NCBI RefSeq assembly: GCF_014356525.2
Contig: NC_052508.1
Coordinates: 55,810,497-55,874,496, forward strand
Source of the DNA: Nilaparvata lugens
Taxonomy: Eukaryota > Arthropoda > Insecta > Hemiptera > Delphacidae
DNA: 64,000 bases
Direction of reading: 5' to 3'
Shown: piece after piece, positions 54,661 through 64,000 of the stretch
How positions within the stretch are numbered: position 1 is the stretch's first letter
Layout of the letters: each line of letters opens with the position of its first letter
Notes under the pieces: generated by a model
Database searches by the model: none
What the model was told of the DNA's origin: nothing
The model's input: only the letters and a program-made list of their open reading frames with translations
Made by a program: the position numbers and the translations under genes

Positions 54661-55341
54661 GGAAGAGAAAAACATGAAGAATGATGATTATGATGTCGAT
54701 AACAGTTAAGTAAATGGTTGTAACAGTCAAGTGAATGGTTGTAACAGTTTGAAGAAGAGATGGTGAATCGATAGTTGCAGAATGAGTAGTACAGTTCTTG
54801 ATGCTGGGAGAGAGGGTTATGAGAACAAATCAGACAGGGCAAATATGAAGAGAGAGCGCAGATACTGAACGGCGAACGTATATGAAACCGAGTTGTTAGC
54901 GATATCTACAATCTGCATTCGCCATGCCTTGCTGTTGCCATTTGCCTGATAGCCAGCCTATACTGTATACTCGCTCCACCTACAATTGTATGGGCTCAGC
55001 AGTACATTTGAGCGCTACCTCGGCATCGTTGGTCTGGCGGTATGTTGTCTCTCGAATCGATACTACAATCTTGCAAGAACGAGTCCGATCAACTCAATGT
55101 ATGCTTAGCACAGAGCACAATAATAATTTGTTTCCTGTGCCATTTCCCCGAGTAGCAATTGCCACACAATTCGCATGAGACGGTCGCTCTTCGACAACAG
55201 ATTTCTATTTGTTCAAGAATGCACTATCAACATCCACCTGGAATTACTTGGAAGCAAGGTTTCTAATACACATTCATTATTCTATCTTTTGTATTACATG
55301 TATTATTCCTCAAGGATGAGAGAGTGGGGGATAATGATTTT
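54661..55341. other. Unique DNA, no gene
   Basis: Purine-rich to 54850, then mixed composition. No domain in the frames at 54924-55178 or 55175-55366. Confidence 0.4.
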
Positions 55342-55454
55342 TACTTTCCTTGCTTTATTACCATAGGTAAGGAAAGTATTGCTTTCCGAAAAAAATTAAG
55401 GTACCCCAATTTCTAAATTTCTATACGTTTCAGTCCGAAAAAGTGGTTTTTGGG

Positions 55455-55497
<43 letters not shown>

Positions 55498-56170
55498 AGT
55501 GTATGTGCGTCTGTGTACACGATATCTCCTCTCCCAGTTAACGGAATGACTTGAAATTTGGAACTTATGGTCCTTACACTATAAGGATCCGACACGAACA
55601 ATTTCGATCAAATGCAATCCAAGATGGCGGCTAAAATGGCGAAAATGTTGTCAAAAACAGGGTTTTTCGTGATTTTCTCGAAAACGGCTCCAACGATTTT
55701 AATCAAATTCATACCTGGAATAGTCATTGATAAGCTCTATCAACTTCAACAAGTCCTATATCTGTAAAAATTTCAGGTGCTCCGCCCCATCTATGCAAAG
55801 TATGATTTTATATTCTCAAGTGGCAGCCTTCATATACAATTTAGACAAAACATTTCAAATGGAAAAGATTGAGCATATAAATCTCTGCAATTAATGTTCA
55901 GTAACATTTTCACTTAAAATTGAAAATAAGCTTGAAATTCGAGAAAATGTGATTATTAAATTGCAAACTGTTGGCAACTGTTAGTTCTGTCAAATCATTC
56001 ACTACGAAGAGATAGCAGACCTCGTGTGTCTCCAGCGTTATTGCCCTATCACCAGCTGTCTCATATCTTTGAATAGTGGATTTGAGATGCGCTGAACACT
56101 AGCGTCGGGTGATAAATTTTCATAACGGCAAGGAAAGTTGTGTGAGTGTGCCACACCAGATTTTTAGACT
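55342..56170. mobile_element. Long dispersed repeat with short inverted ends and (GT)n
   Basis: ACTTTCCTTGC at 55342 is inverted at 56129-56139 (GCAAGGAAAGT). Inside: AAGTATTGCTTTCCGAAAAA, a (GT)n run at 55459-55494, GATATCTCCTCTCCCAGTTA, ATCCAAGATGGCGGCTAAAA, GATTTTCTCGAAAACGGCTC. I recall this sequence type as very common in planthopper genomes, but no second copy lies in this window. No ORF above 60 codons; class unknown. Confidence 0.5.
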
Positions 56171-56389
56171 TTGTTCTTCTTCCATCACACATACATGTTG
56201 TATGTTTCAGTGTTTCACATAGTTACATGTTTTGGTATAATAAATGAGTACATGTTGTAGTGTTTCCCCTGAATATATTTCCACAAGTTGTTTTAATTTG
56301 TTCTCATGCCACTTGATCACTCACATAATATAATACATTGGGAATCCATTAATAGATCATTCACATTATAACATCAATCAAATGTTAGA
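56171..56389. other. Short AT-rich spacer
   Basis: TACATGTTGTATG / TACATGTTTTGG / TACATGTTGTAGTG near-repeats at 56203-56265; otherwise nothing recognised. Confidence 0.4.
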
Positions 56390-57050
56390 TAAACTAGTAG
56401 TTCTGTGAACAGTAGACCTCGCGCTCAGTGAGTTACATTGATCTGTTGTTATGTTTTCTCAAAAATTAATAAATAATTTTACAATTAAAAATGTCTAGAA
56501 AAAATCCTAAATAAACATAGACCTTTCTGTCCTATATCGTACCGTGACGTGTCGTCCCGGAATGAGTGTGAGCGCTGTTATCAGGTCTTGCTGCAACTGT
56601 CTACTACGTTGATGGAAAGATACAATTTTCAAGATGTTCGATGTTTTTGAACGGGTGGTATTATAGTCAACTACTGTCTACTAACGTTAATGGAAAGATG
56701 CATTTTCAAGATGTTCGATGTTTTTGAACGGGTAGTATTATAGTCCACTAGACAGATGAATAATTCTATAGTCTGATTTTCACGGTAATATTGACGTATG
56801 AAGGAGGCTCCTTTTTCCTTTTTTATTATCGTTGAAATGCAAAATTTCCAAAAACCTTGTATATACGTCGACGTGCAATTTAAAAAGGAACATACCTGTC
56901 AAATTTCATGAAAATCTATTACCGCGTTTCGCCGTAAATGCGCAACATAAAACATATAAGCATTTAAACATTCAAACATTTGAACATGAGGAGAAATGCC
57001 AAACCGTCGACTTGAATCTTAGACCTCACTTCGCTCGGTCAATAAATTAG
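56390..57050 (-). mobile_element. Dispersed repeat family F (copy 2)
   Basis: Inverse of 10724-11255 with all blocks in order: TTCTGTGAACAGTAGACCTC at one end, ATTGACGTATGAAGGAGGCT, TTTCCAAAAACCTTGTATAT, CCGCGTTTCGCCGTAAATGC, and CACTTCGCTCGGTC at the other. Extra DNA at 56440-56760 includes a 76 bp tandem duplication (56597-56672 and 56673-56748, TTCAAGATGTTCGATGTTTT) that is absent from copy 1. Confidence 0.65.
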
Positions 57051-57436
57051 ATCAATTGTATTGAAATGGATAACCAAAACCATTCATGTTCACTATAAGC
57101 CTTCATTTCCTCATGAACGTTTTATTTCCGACATCAGAATTCGAAAATGATAAATTCTGGATTCCAATGGATCTTACTACTCATTAGATTCAATAATATA
57201 ATTCATACATATCGAAATATACCATCACTGCTATCACACGTATCACATACACACCATTTAAGTCAATGCTCCTGGAATGCATTCTAGAGTGTATTCTAGG
57301 TATATTGCTTTCAATTATCCATGATTACTAAGCAGCATTTCGATCACAGTAACAACTAAGCTACTGACACTACAATGCTGTAGTCTGTGCAAACCTTGGA
57401 TTGCAGCATTGCTCTTATGGAGTACAGTGAGGTGTA
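57051..57436. other. AT-rich DNA, no gene
   Basis: Nothing recognised. Confidence 0.4.
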
Positions 57437-57950
57437 AGTGTAGATCCAGTGCCTAAATACCTGTCATCAAATTTTTGGTTGGGATCGATTTAGTATGTTA
57501 TTTTGAGAACAAAATCACAAAAATTAAACGGCGGTCACTATTGTTTTCAAAATAAACTAAGATCAAAGTAGCAGAATTTTACATGCATTTAACCTATAAC
57601 TAGCAGCCATTTTGATTATTGAAATCATCAAATTATGATATTCCTAATCTAAATTTCTCTAACCAAAAGCTTTTCCTAACCTTAAGCTTTTCCTAACCTA
57701 AGCTTTTCTAACCTTAATCTTTTCCTAACCTAAAGCTTTTCCTAACCTAAGCTTTTCCTAACCTTAGCTACTAATGGCTGCTACATAAAGGTTAAATAAT
57801 GCAAGTTAAATTGTGCTACTTTAAACTTAGTTCATTTTAGAAACAATAGTGACCGCCGTTTAATTTTTGTGATTTTGTGCTCAAAATAACATACTAAATC
57901 GATCCCAACCAATAATTTGATGACAGGTATTTTGGCACTGGACGTACACT
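57437..57950. mobile_element. TIR element with a CCTAA-rich minisatellite core
   Basis: TIRs of about 165 bp: the left AGTGTAGATCCAGTGCC … ATACCTGTCATCAAATTTTT … TTAAACGGCGGTCACTATTG is mirrored at the right up to GTACACT. The core at 57655-57770 is a tandem of about six 16-18 bp units, CTTTTCCTAACCT(TA)AAG. The TIR length relative to total size (514 bp) suggests a non-autonomous DNA transposon. No ORF. Confidence 0.8.
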
Positions 57951-58787
57951 TTAGTCATACAGTGCTGCTAGATTTCAGAGAAGCCAGAAAGGCTGTGAGC
58001 CAATAATTTTGTGAAAAAAGTGAGTGTAGCTTATTTCGATAGAATCAGCATGAAAACGGCAACAGTGTGCTCCTATTCTCGTAAGAAATAACATTGACCA
58101 TAATGCCCCGTCTTGAAAACGGGCATAGTTGCATGGACTCTACCATTTGTAACATTCATAGTTCCTCGTTTCCATGTTACACTCTGTCAGCCTACAATAA
58201 AGAACGAGTTGATTCAAATATGTTTGTATGAATTCATCAGGAAATTCATGTTACATTATTTAGTAATTCCATAAGTAGATTTTGAGACCTATGAAAATCA
58301 AAGTTAACACAATTATCACATTTCTACTAAACATGCTGTAGTAAACTTCCTCTTCCCACTCCAGAATCGGAGTTAACACAATAATTATCAAATTGTTACG
58401 AGACATGTTGGACTTAACTTTCAAAGGACTTCCACCTCCCACACTTCTACAAAATCGTTTCAATCACGGTTAAAAACGAGTGGAACCTGACTAGAATTGG
58501 AGCAGATTTATACAGGAAATCATAACAAGCTTGTTAGGCGATGGGTCGATTATCGTGGTAAGGACCAAGAGTCGTGGGTCCCTTCCGTTTGCGAACGTGT
58601 GCGAACGTGTTTCCCGCGTCAGTGCCACCTCTCACAGTTAGTTGCTAAGTTGCTAAGCACCGTCGACACGCCCGTCGACTCACCAAGTTGCTGGGACTTT
58701 GCAAAGCCGGCGAAACGTAACTTATTTTGAGGTCCTACTCTGTAGGCCTGCGTCCCGTTCTCGTTAGTGCCACTGTTTGCATTCGGT
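57951..58787. other. Unique DNA, CpG-rich toward the right; no gene
   Basis: 58530-58760 is GC- and CpG-rich, with a duplicated TGCGAACGTG word at about 58589-58608, and leads straight into the 71-75 bp tandem repeat. An LTR-like or promoter-like role is possible but unsupported by a TG…CA boundary or a primer-binding site. Confidence 0.35.
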
Positions 58788-59000
58788 GGACTTCTCTCTC
58801 CCTCTCATTTCATTGGGTTGTATTCGTTCTCTCTCACTCTCTGTTCAGCTGTTTCGAATAAAGGACTTCTCTCTCTCATTGAATTGGGTTGTATTCGTTC
58901 TCTCTCACTCTCTGTTCAACTATTTCGGATAAAGGACTTCTCGCTCTAATTGCATTGTGTTGTGTTCTCTTTCTCACTCTCTGTTCAGCTAATTCGGATA
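58788..59000 (+). repeat. Tandem repeat, three units of 71-75 bp
   Basis: GGACTTCTC begins units at 58788, 58863 and 58934; each contains TTGGGTTGTATTCGTTCTCT or a close variant, CTCACTCTCTGTTCA and TTCG(A/G)ATAA. The first two unit junctions hold a TAAAGGACTTC sequence. No protein. Confidence 0.85.
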
Positions 59001-59522
59001 ATCTGCGACCTGGAACTCGCAACTTATGGTCGGCATTATCCGCTTACGGCATTGCGCTGCGCACGGCCGAATCAAATGTGGACGGATTGTCTGCCAATTC
59101 ATCATCAGAACCATATGAGAAGACTTATAGGAGTATATAATGCAATGTTAGGCTATAGGATAGTATTGTATAGGAGCTCTTTGATGGGTTTCAGCGTTAT
59201 CTTGGAGTGGTGAATGGATGAAAATCGGGAGACAAGGGAAAGTTGGGGAAATACATGGTAGATAGATAGATAGATAAAGTCTTTCATTTTCACTATATAA
59301 CATTACAAAAAATGATGTGGGCAAAGTTGAGGCAATAGGAGCCCTCTGTTCCACTTAACCCTCATGGTATTGAGTTAGAAAAAAGTGTCTTATAAGATGT
59401 GAGTTCAGTGGGGAGAAGAAAACTGGTAGATTTGCTGGAGATGCTACAGAATTAGAGCACTAGAAATCATACTGCATAACAATACATTTTTGTCACATTA
59501 CTTTTGATTTAGTAACTTTGAG
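59001..59522. other. Unique DNA, no gene
   Basis: Moderately CpG-rich to 59110, then AT-rich; a GATAGATAGATAGATA microsatellite lies at about 59261-59276. Confidence 0.4.
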
Positions 59523-59698
59523 TAAGTAAGTTACTTTTGATGAGTAAGTTCATTTTGAGGAGGGTGGTGGGGTGGAGTTGATGCCCACATGAGCTCTAGG
59601 CTTGTGCGTGTAAGTAAGTTACTTTTGATGAGTAAGTTCATTTTGAGGAGGGTGGTGGGGTGGAGTTGATGTCCACATGAGCTCTAGGCTTGTGCGTG
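59523..59698 (+). repeat. Near-perfect tandem duplication, period 88 bp
   Basis: TAAGTAAGTTACTTTTGATG starts at 59523 and 59611. One mismatch was noticed (GATGCCCACAT against GATGTCCACAT). Contains GGAGGGTGGTGGGGTGGAGT. A recent duplication. Confidence 0.9.
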
Positions 59699-60239
59699 GG
59701 TAATCATTAATTTATTGATTTATTATATCAAAGTATACTATTATCATTCCATTTGTTAAGCTATTTTGAGTTTCATGATTATGAGCTGATTTGTGCGTTA
59801 TGTAGAAAATCAAGATATCAATCATGATGCATCCCGCACGTAATTAGTTCGAAATTGAATTCAGAATCAAATAATATTCTCAATAAGGTTTTTATTCAAT
59901 TGCGCTTCACAAATATTGGAAAAAATTCGATCGAAACATGGAGCAGAGTTTCAAAATTTCCCAACCAAATGTCATACATAATTCATACCTACATGGAAAA
60001 CACTAGTACAACGATAATTAAAAGACTAAAGTTTGTGAAACAATACCTATGATATTCTAATTTAGCAGAAGGCCAGAATAATATTTTAATCCTCAGAAAA
60101 AATAAAGCTAGAAAACCCCACAAAAGACTGTGATACGTATAGGGCATTTTACTGTGTTGAACCAAAGAGAAAAGATAGCACATGCTACCATTCCTCTATG
60201 GCCAAACTTTATTCACACTAAGAGAATAATGGGGTTCAC
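59699..60239. other. AT-rich DNA, no gene
   Basis: Nothing recognised. Confidence 0.4.
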
Positions 60240-60452
60240 TAGCCTTCTATATTTTATCATACAATATCAATGAGTCGAAAATGCCCAACTATAGCCTTCA
60301 GTGGTCAAATATGACACACTGATATCTGTATTGATCCACTCTGTTAGTTACTACACAAGCATAGGCTAAAGATCCAACTATAGAAGACGTATAGACTAGC
60401 CTTCTATATTTTATTGTACAATATCAATAAGTCAAAATTGCCCAACTCCAAA
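60240..60452 (+). repeat. Direct repeat of about 54 bp, 158 bp apart
   Basis: TAGCCTTCTATATTTTATCA (60240) and TAGCCTTCTATATTTTATTG (60398) both continue ACAATATCAAT(G/A)AGTC(G/A)AAA(A/T)TGCCCAACT. Diverged at several positions. Confidence 0.8.
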
Positions 60453-61197
60453 ATGCTCTCAAAAATGCTCTCCATTTCAGAATTTTGGAGCCGCTAAACG
60501 CTAACGTCTCCATGTCAGCTGCTTGAAAAGGCAGCTTATGAAGAAAGCGGTCCACTCGTGAGCACATTATTCTGATGCAAATTGGGTTTTGGGTTTTGAT
60601 CGGTGGGTCTGTTTGCAGGAGTAGAGTAGAGCCCGTCAGACGGCGTCTGGGAGAATGGAGCAGCGTTCGCTTGGTTACCATGGCAACGGGGCTGCTGACT
60701 GTCCCAGCTCTGGCCAGAAATGAGCACAAGGACATTATTGAAAACGTGATGCGAAAAACACATTCCCCCTCTCACCACCTCTCCACCTCCTCCCTTTTAA
60801 GCCTAACAGCACGCCTGCCCATCATTGAACAGACATTAATGCTGGTCATTCAGCTTTTTATTTTCGTAGATTTGAGAAAATGGTACTATAAAAATCGTTC
60901 TCAGGCACTGGAACTGGAAGTTTTAATGGCTATCAGGTTGCAATGGCTGCTAAAGTATGTTTTGAAGAATAATGTAGACATGTAAACAAACAATCGCGCC
61001 TTTTAAGTTTTTCGAAAGAGTAAGCTTAAGTCGTTTCAAAATGAGTGATAATGTAGGAGGCAATAAATCAAGTTTTTTCTAAAGACGGTCAACCCCAGTT
61101 TTTTTTAAATAGTGATAATGAAGGATGCGATTGATAATGGAGTATTTGAATAACTGCTTGTTGGATAGCTAACAGCTATCAGTCTAAGGCCCGGTTG
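60453..61197. other. Unique DNA with an orphan ORF, no gene called
   Basis: A plus-strand frame at 60575-60985 (136 codons) and opposing minus frames (60424-60735, 60536-60778) occupy a GC-richer patch around the X-box. I recognise no domain. The frame's C-terminal part is Leu/Ile-rich and crosses a TTTTATTTTCGTAG splice-acceptor-like site at about 60858-60871. Confidence 0.3.
60674..60687 (+). promoter_or_regulatory. Candidate X-box (RFX factor site)
   Basis: GTTACCATGGCAAC fits the RFX consensus GTNRCC(0-3)RGYAAC with both half-sites intact. RFX sites often sit upstream of ciliary genes. It lies in a locally GC-rich patch, but no ciliary exon is visible downstream; a chance palindrome is possible. 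Confidence 0.4.
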
Positions 61198-61472
61198 CAC
61201 AAAAGCCGGTTAAATGTTAAGCATGATTACAAACACCAATCAGAGAAGGCGTTTTTGGAAAGATGGCTGCTTCTCTGATTGTTTCTCGTGGAATTGATCA
61301 CGGTGCCGGTTAAATTTAAAAATATAAAACGGTAAAATTTAAAAATATAAAACGGTTAAATTTGACCGGCACCGTGATCAATTCCACGAGAAACAATCAG
61401 AGAAGCAGCCATCTTTCCAAAAACTCCTTCTCTGATTGGTGTTTGTAATCATGCTTACATTTAACCGGCACT
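61198..61472. mobile_element. MITE family 3 inverted dimer
   Basis: Left arm GGCCCGGTTGCACAAAAGCC … CAATCAGAGAAGGCGTTTTT … TCTCGTGGAATTGATCACGG. The right arm is its inverse (CCGTGATCAATTCCACGAGA … TTACATTTAACCGGCACTTA). The centre repeats AATTTAAAAATATAAAACGG twice directly. The right end lacks the outermost TTGCACAA segment. Confidence 0.8.
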
Positions 61473-61981
61473 TAGTGAAGATTTTAGTTCAAGATTTTGA
61501 ATATCATTATCTACGCTATTTATCATTTCATTGTTACTGATCTACTCTACATTGCCATACGAACAGTATATTATGATTCGTGGGCTGATAATTAGGAGAT
61601 TATTTATCTCAGCTGAAGTGTAGAATATTATTGTGTTGGTCCACGGTCATCAGTTTTAGCCATCAACAACCAAGCGTAGTGTAGCTAGAAATACGGCTTC
61701 GGAAGACGTAGAAGTCCTATCTCCCAATGTCCAGACCCACGATACGATCAGGGTGAAATGGATGAATTAATTAACATTAGGATATACAAAGGTATCACCA
61801 ACAGTTCATACTGTTCATAGCCTGTTCATAAATATATCGTCAGTTATTGTGAATTAGTGAAGACGCCAGTGTATTCTATATCGATTGTAATGCAGTACAT
61901 GAATGAGAAAATATGAATAATGAACAGACTATGAAAACTGAACATTTATTACATTTTCTTACCTCAGAATTAGAATACCAT
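61473..61981. other. AT-rich DNA between two MITEs
   Basis: No gene or repeat recognised. Confidence 0.4.
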
Positions 61982-62134
61982 GGCCCGGTTGCACAACAGC
62001 CGGTAAAATTTTAACCGTGATTAATTTCACGAGAACCAATCAGAGAAGGCGTTTTTGAAAAGACGGCTTCTCTGATTGGTTCTCGTGGAATTAATCACGG
62101 TTAAAATATAACCTTCTGTTGTGCAACCGGCACT
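61982..62134. mobile_element. MITE family 3, single copy
   Basis: 153 bp hairpin: GGCCCGGTTGCACAACAGCC, TTTTAACCGTGATTAATTTC, CCAATCAGAGAAGGCGTTTT and the inverse of all three, ending TTGTGCAACCGGCAC. This is the cleanest member in the window and defines the family ends. Confidence 0.85.
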
Positions 62135-62167
62135 AAATCTAATCTAACGTCACAAGGATAGGAAGAG

Positions 62168-62245
62168 GTCTTTTGCAGGCGAGAATGATGTCTCTAGTCG
62201 AGGCGTTAGCCGAGACTAGAATTTTATTTGAGCACTGCAAAAGAC
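62168..62245. repeat. Nested inverted repeat, 78 bp
   Basis: Outer GTCTTTTGCAG … CTGCAAAAGAC; inner TCTAGTC … GACTAGA. Probably the remains of a small TIR element. Confidence 0.6.
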
Positions 62246-64000
62246 ATTCAAGTCCAAGTAACGTACACTATTTTATGTCATAACAATCTAAAGAAGAATT
62301 CTTGAGGAATAGAAAACATCACCTGTTTGTGGTGAAGTTACTACTTGCATTCTATAAACATAGCCTAGTTAACAAATTCCGAATCAGGAATTTTGTGGAA
62401 GTTGACAAAACTTCTACCTGGAGCGCTGAAGGTGGTTTTTTGTAGGAGTTTTGCTTTTCCTATTTCTGAACTAGGAAACATACTCGACTGTAAAGAAAAC
62501 ATATGGTTTCATTACTGTACAGTATGCTGTAATGAGAATCATGTGTTTATTTGTTCTGCAAACAGCTGTTTACCGGCTTGATTTCATGCATGGAAAACAG
62601 CTTTAACATTCCAAAAGGGAAGTTTTCTCACTCGCTTCACAAGTTTTCATCGAGTTCATGCTTTGATTTTCAATCTTTGATTTTCATAATCCTCAGATTA
62701 TGAATTAAGAACTTTTTAATGTGTGAAATAAACATTTTTATGAACGTAAATTCCCACGAACTGATATATGCTTCTATCATAACCTTCTCATTTGACGGAC
62801 TTTATTCCTTCATGGAGTTCATGAAGTCATGAATTTAATAATGCAGAGCACTCGATGCATGCAAAGACACTTGTAGTGTGTCGATGACAGGCGGAGAGGT
62901 GAGTATTGTAACAGCAGAGCAGGCAATAGCGTGTTATCAGTGCTCAGTGAATGTCTGTCTATCTCTGATGCGAATGTCAAGGCCAGGACTTTACGGGCCA
63001 TAGACTACTGACAGTAAACTGCGATCAATGGCTGCCAGTAATCCTTGGTTATCGCTGTCGCTTACAGGACACAATGCGAATTATTAAGTGTCTATCCAGG
63101 CTGTCGGAAATTTCCGGCCCTGCAGATAATTCAGGCCAAACGGCTATCATTTCCTACTCAGTTCTGATACGAGTCGGTATTGGGTTGTAAATGATTGATT
63201 AGATCAGGTTTCTTCGTTCAGTCTTGATGATAAAGATTTAAACTCTTAAAAATTCCAAATAAATTAGTTTTATTCTTTTCCTCTCACAAATTAATTAGTT
63301 ATATTATACTGACCAAATGCAATATTAAACGGAACGTCAATAATATTATCATGATTGGAGAAATATTCCAAGAACACTGTCGAGATGGACGTGCGTTTCC
63401 AAATACAATAATTGAAGTGAAGCATTCCTTTGAAGTAAAAGCACATTGAGCTCACGTCATAAATTTGACCTCGACACATTTTTCAAACGAATTTCGGACC
63501 TGGTGAATTGAAAAAGGAGAATAAATGAATAGTTGAAATTATTAGTAATTGTAAATTACTTGAATTATTATTGAATAGAGTTTATCGTAGTACAATCATT
63601 CCATATTGCTTTACATTCCCAATTGATCATACAGTGACAATAATAATAATAATAATTATTATAAATGCTCTCGTATAGCACAATGCGAAAGTATTCAACT
63701 AACATGCATCAGTTCAAAACTGCTCAAATTCAAAATTTTTTTGAAGGATTGAGTGGTTTCTCTGGTCCTGATAAGTCAGTGTTAAATTATAGCTTCATCT
63801 TGAGCTATAGTACAAAAATATTTTAACATGTTTACTTTTAAAATTTCAAAATGGAGATAACTATAATTCCTATAATGGGATAGATGAAATAGAAATATGA
63901 ATTTCTGTAATGAGATAACTGAAATATTACTCTGGATTATTATATTTATATCACTTTAATACACTAGGCTACTATTATTCTAGATTGCTGGGGATTACTG
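62246..64000. other. Unique DNA, no gene called
   Basis: The ORFs at 62393-62581, 62819-63001 and 63291-63479 show no domain. 62870-63170 is less AT-rich and free of repeats, with a CGGAAATTTCCG palindrome at 63105-63116. An (AAT)n run lies at 63632-63656. Confidence 0.35.

Noticed and set aside
60575..60985. 136-codon plus-strand ORF over the X-box.
   Set aside because: No domain recognised; overlapping minus-strand frames; no start or splice support.

Overview
This is a gene-poor, AT-rich stretch of an animal nuclear genome, most likely an insect and, from the style of its repeats, probably a planthopper-like hemipteran (Nilaparvata or a relative). That assignment rests on remembered repeat families and was not checked. 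Nothing prokaryotic is present: there are no operons, no dense reading frames and no rRNA. I find no intact host protein-coding gene. Most open frames of 60-140 codons look like chance, or like shadows of simple repeats. The protein-like sequence I can defend is transposon debris: a Tc1/mariner-type transposase tail (13.7-14.0 kb, minus), a frameshifted hAT transposase tail (26.35-26.95 kb, minus), two short ORFs of a PIF/Harbinger element (29.65 and 30.2 kb), and two non-LTR reverse-transcriptase tails (46.0-46.65 kb minus; 52.5-53.1 kb plus).

Layout. 0-9 kb: mostly unique AT-rich DNA, a SINE-like remnant, a 1 kb polypurine block split by a retroposon 3' end, and a non-autonomous Helitron (8695-9223). 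10-19 kb: dispersed repeats, a TIR MITE and a palindromic mariner (13579-14140). 21-25 kb: a fold-back repeat carrying a hammerhead-like motif, a 1.4 kb polypurine block, and a CpG-rich segment ending in a consensus splice donor (23930-24312), the best candidate for a host promoter or 5' exon. 26-35 kb: hAT relic, PIF/Harbinger element, several tandem duplications, a four-copy 198 bp satellite, a Helitron with palindromic 3' ends, and another fold-back. 37-48 kb: MITEs, GA microsatellites seeded with retroposon tails, a duplicated retroposon tail and a LINE tail. 48-57 kb: a minus-strand Helitron, a SINE inside a 23 bp minisatellite, nested MITEs, and a dense cluster of long palindromes around an RT relic. 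57-64 kb: a TIR element with a CCTAA-rich core, MITE dimers, and quiet AT-rich DNA.

The main window-level pattern is that unrelated transposon families (mariner, Penelope-like, Helitron-like, MITEs, an RT fragment) occur repeatedly as inverted fold-back copies. A second pattern is that several families end in a short hairpin built around a GCGAAG core. Both are readings by eye; alignments, a repeat library and RNA data were not available.
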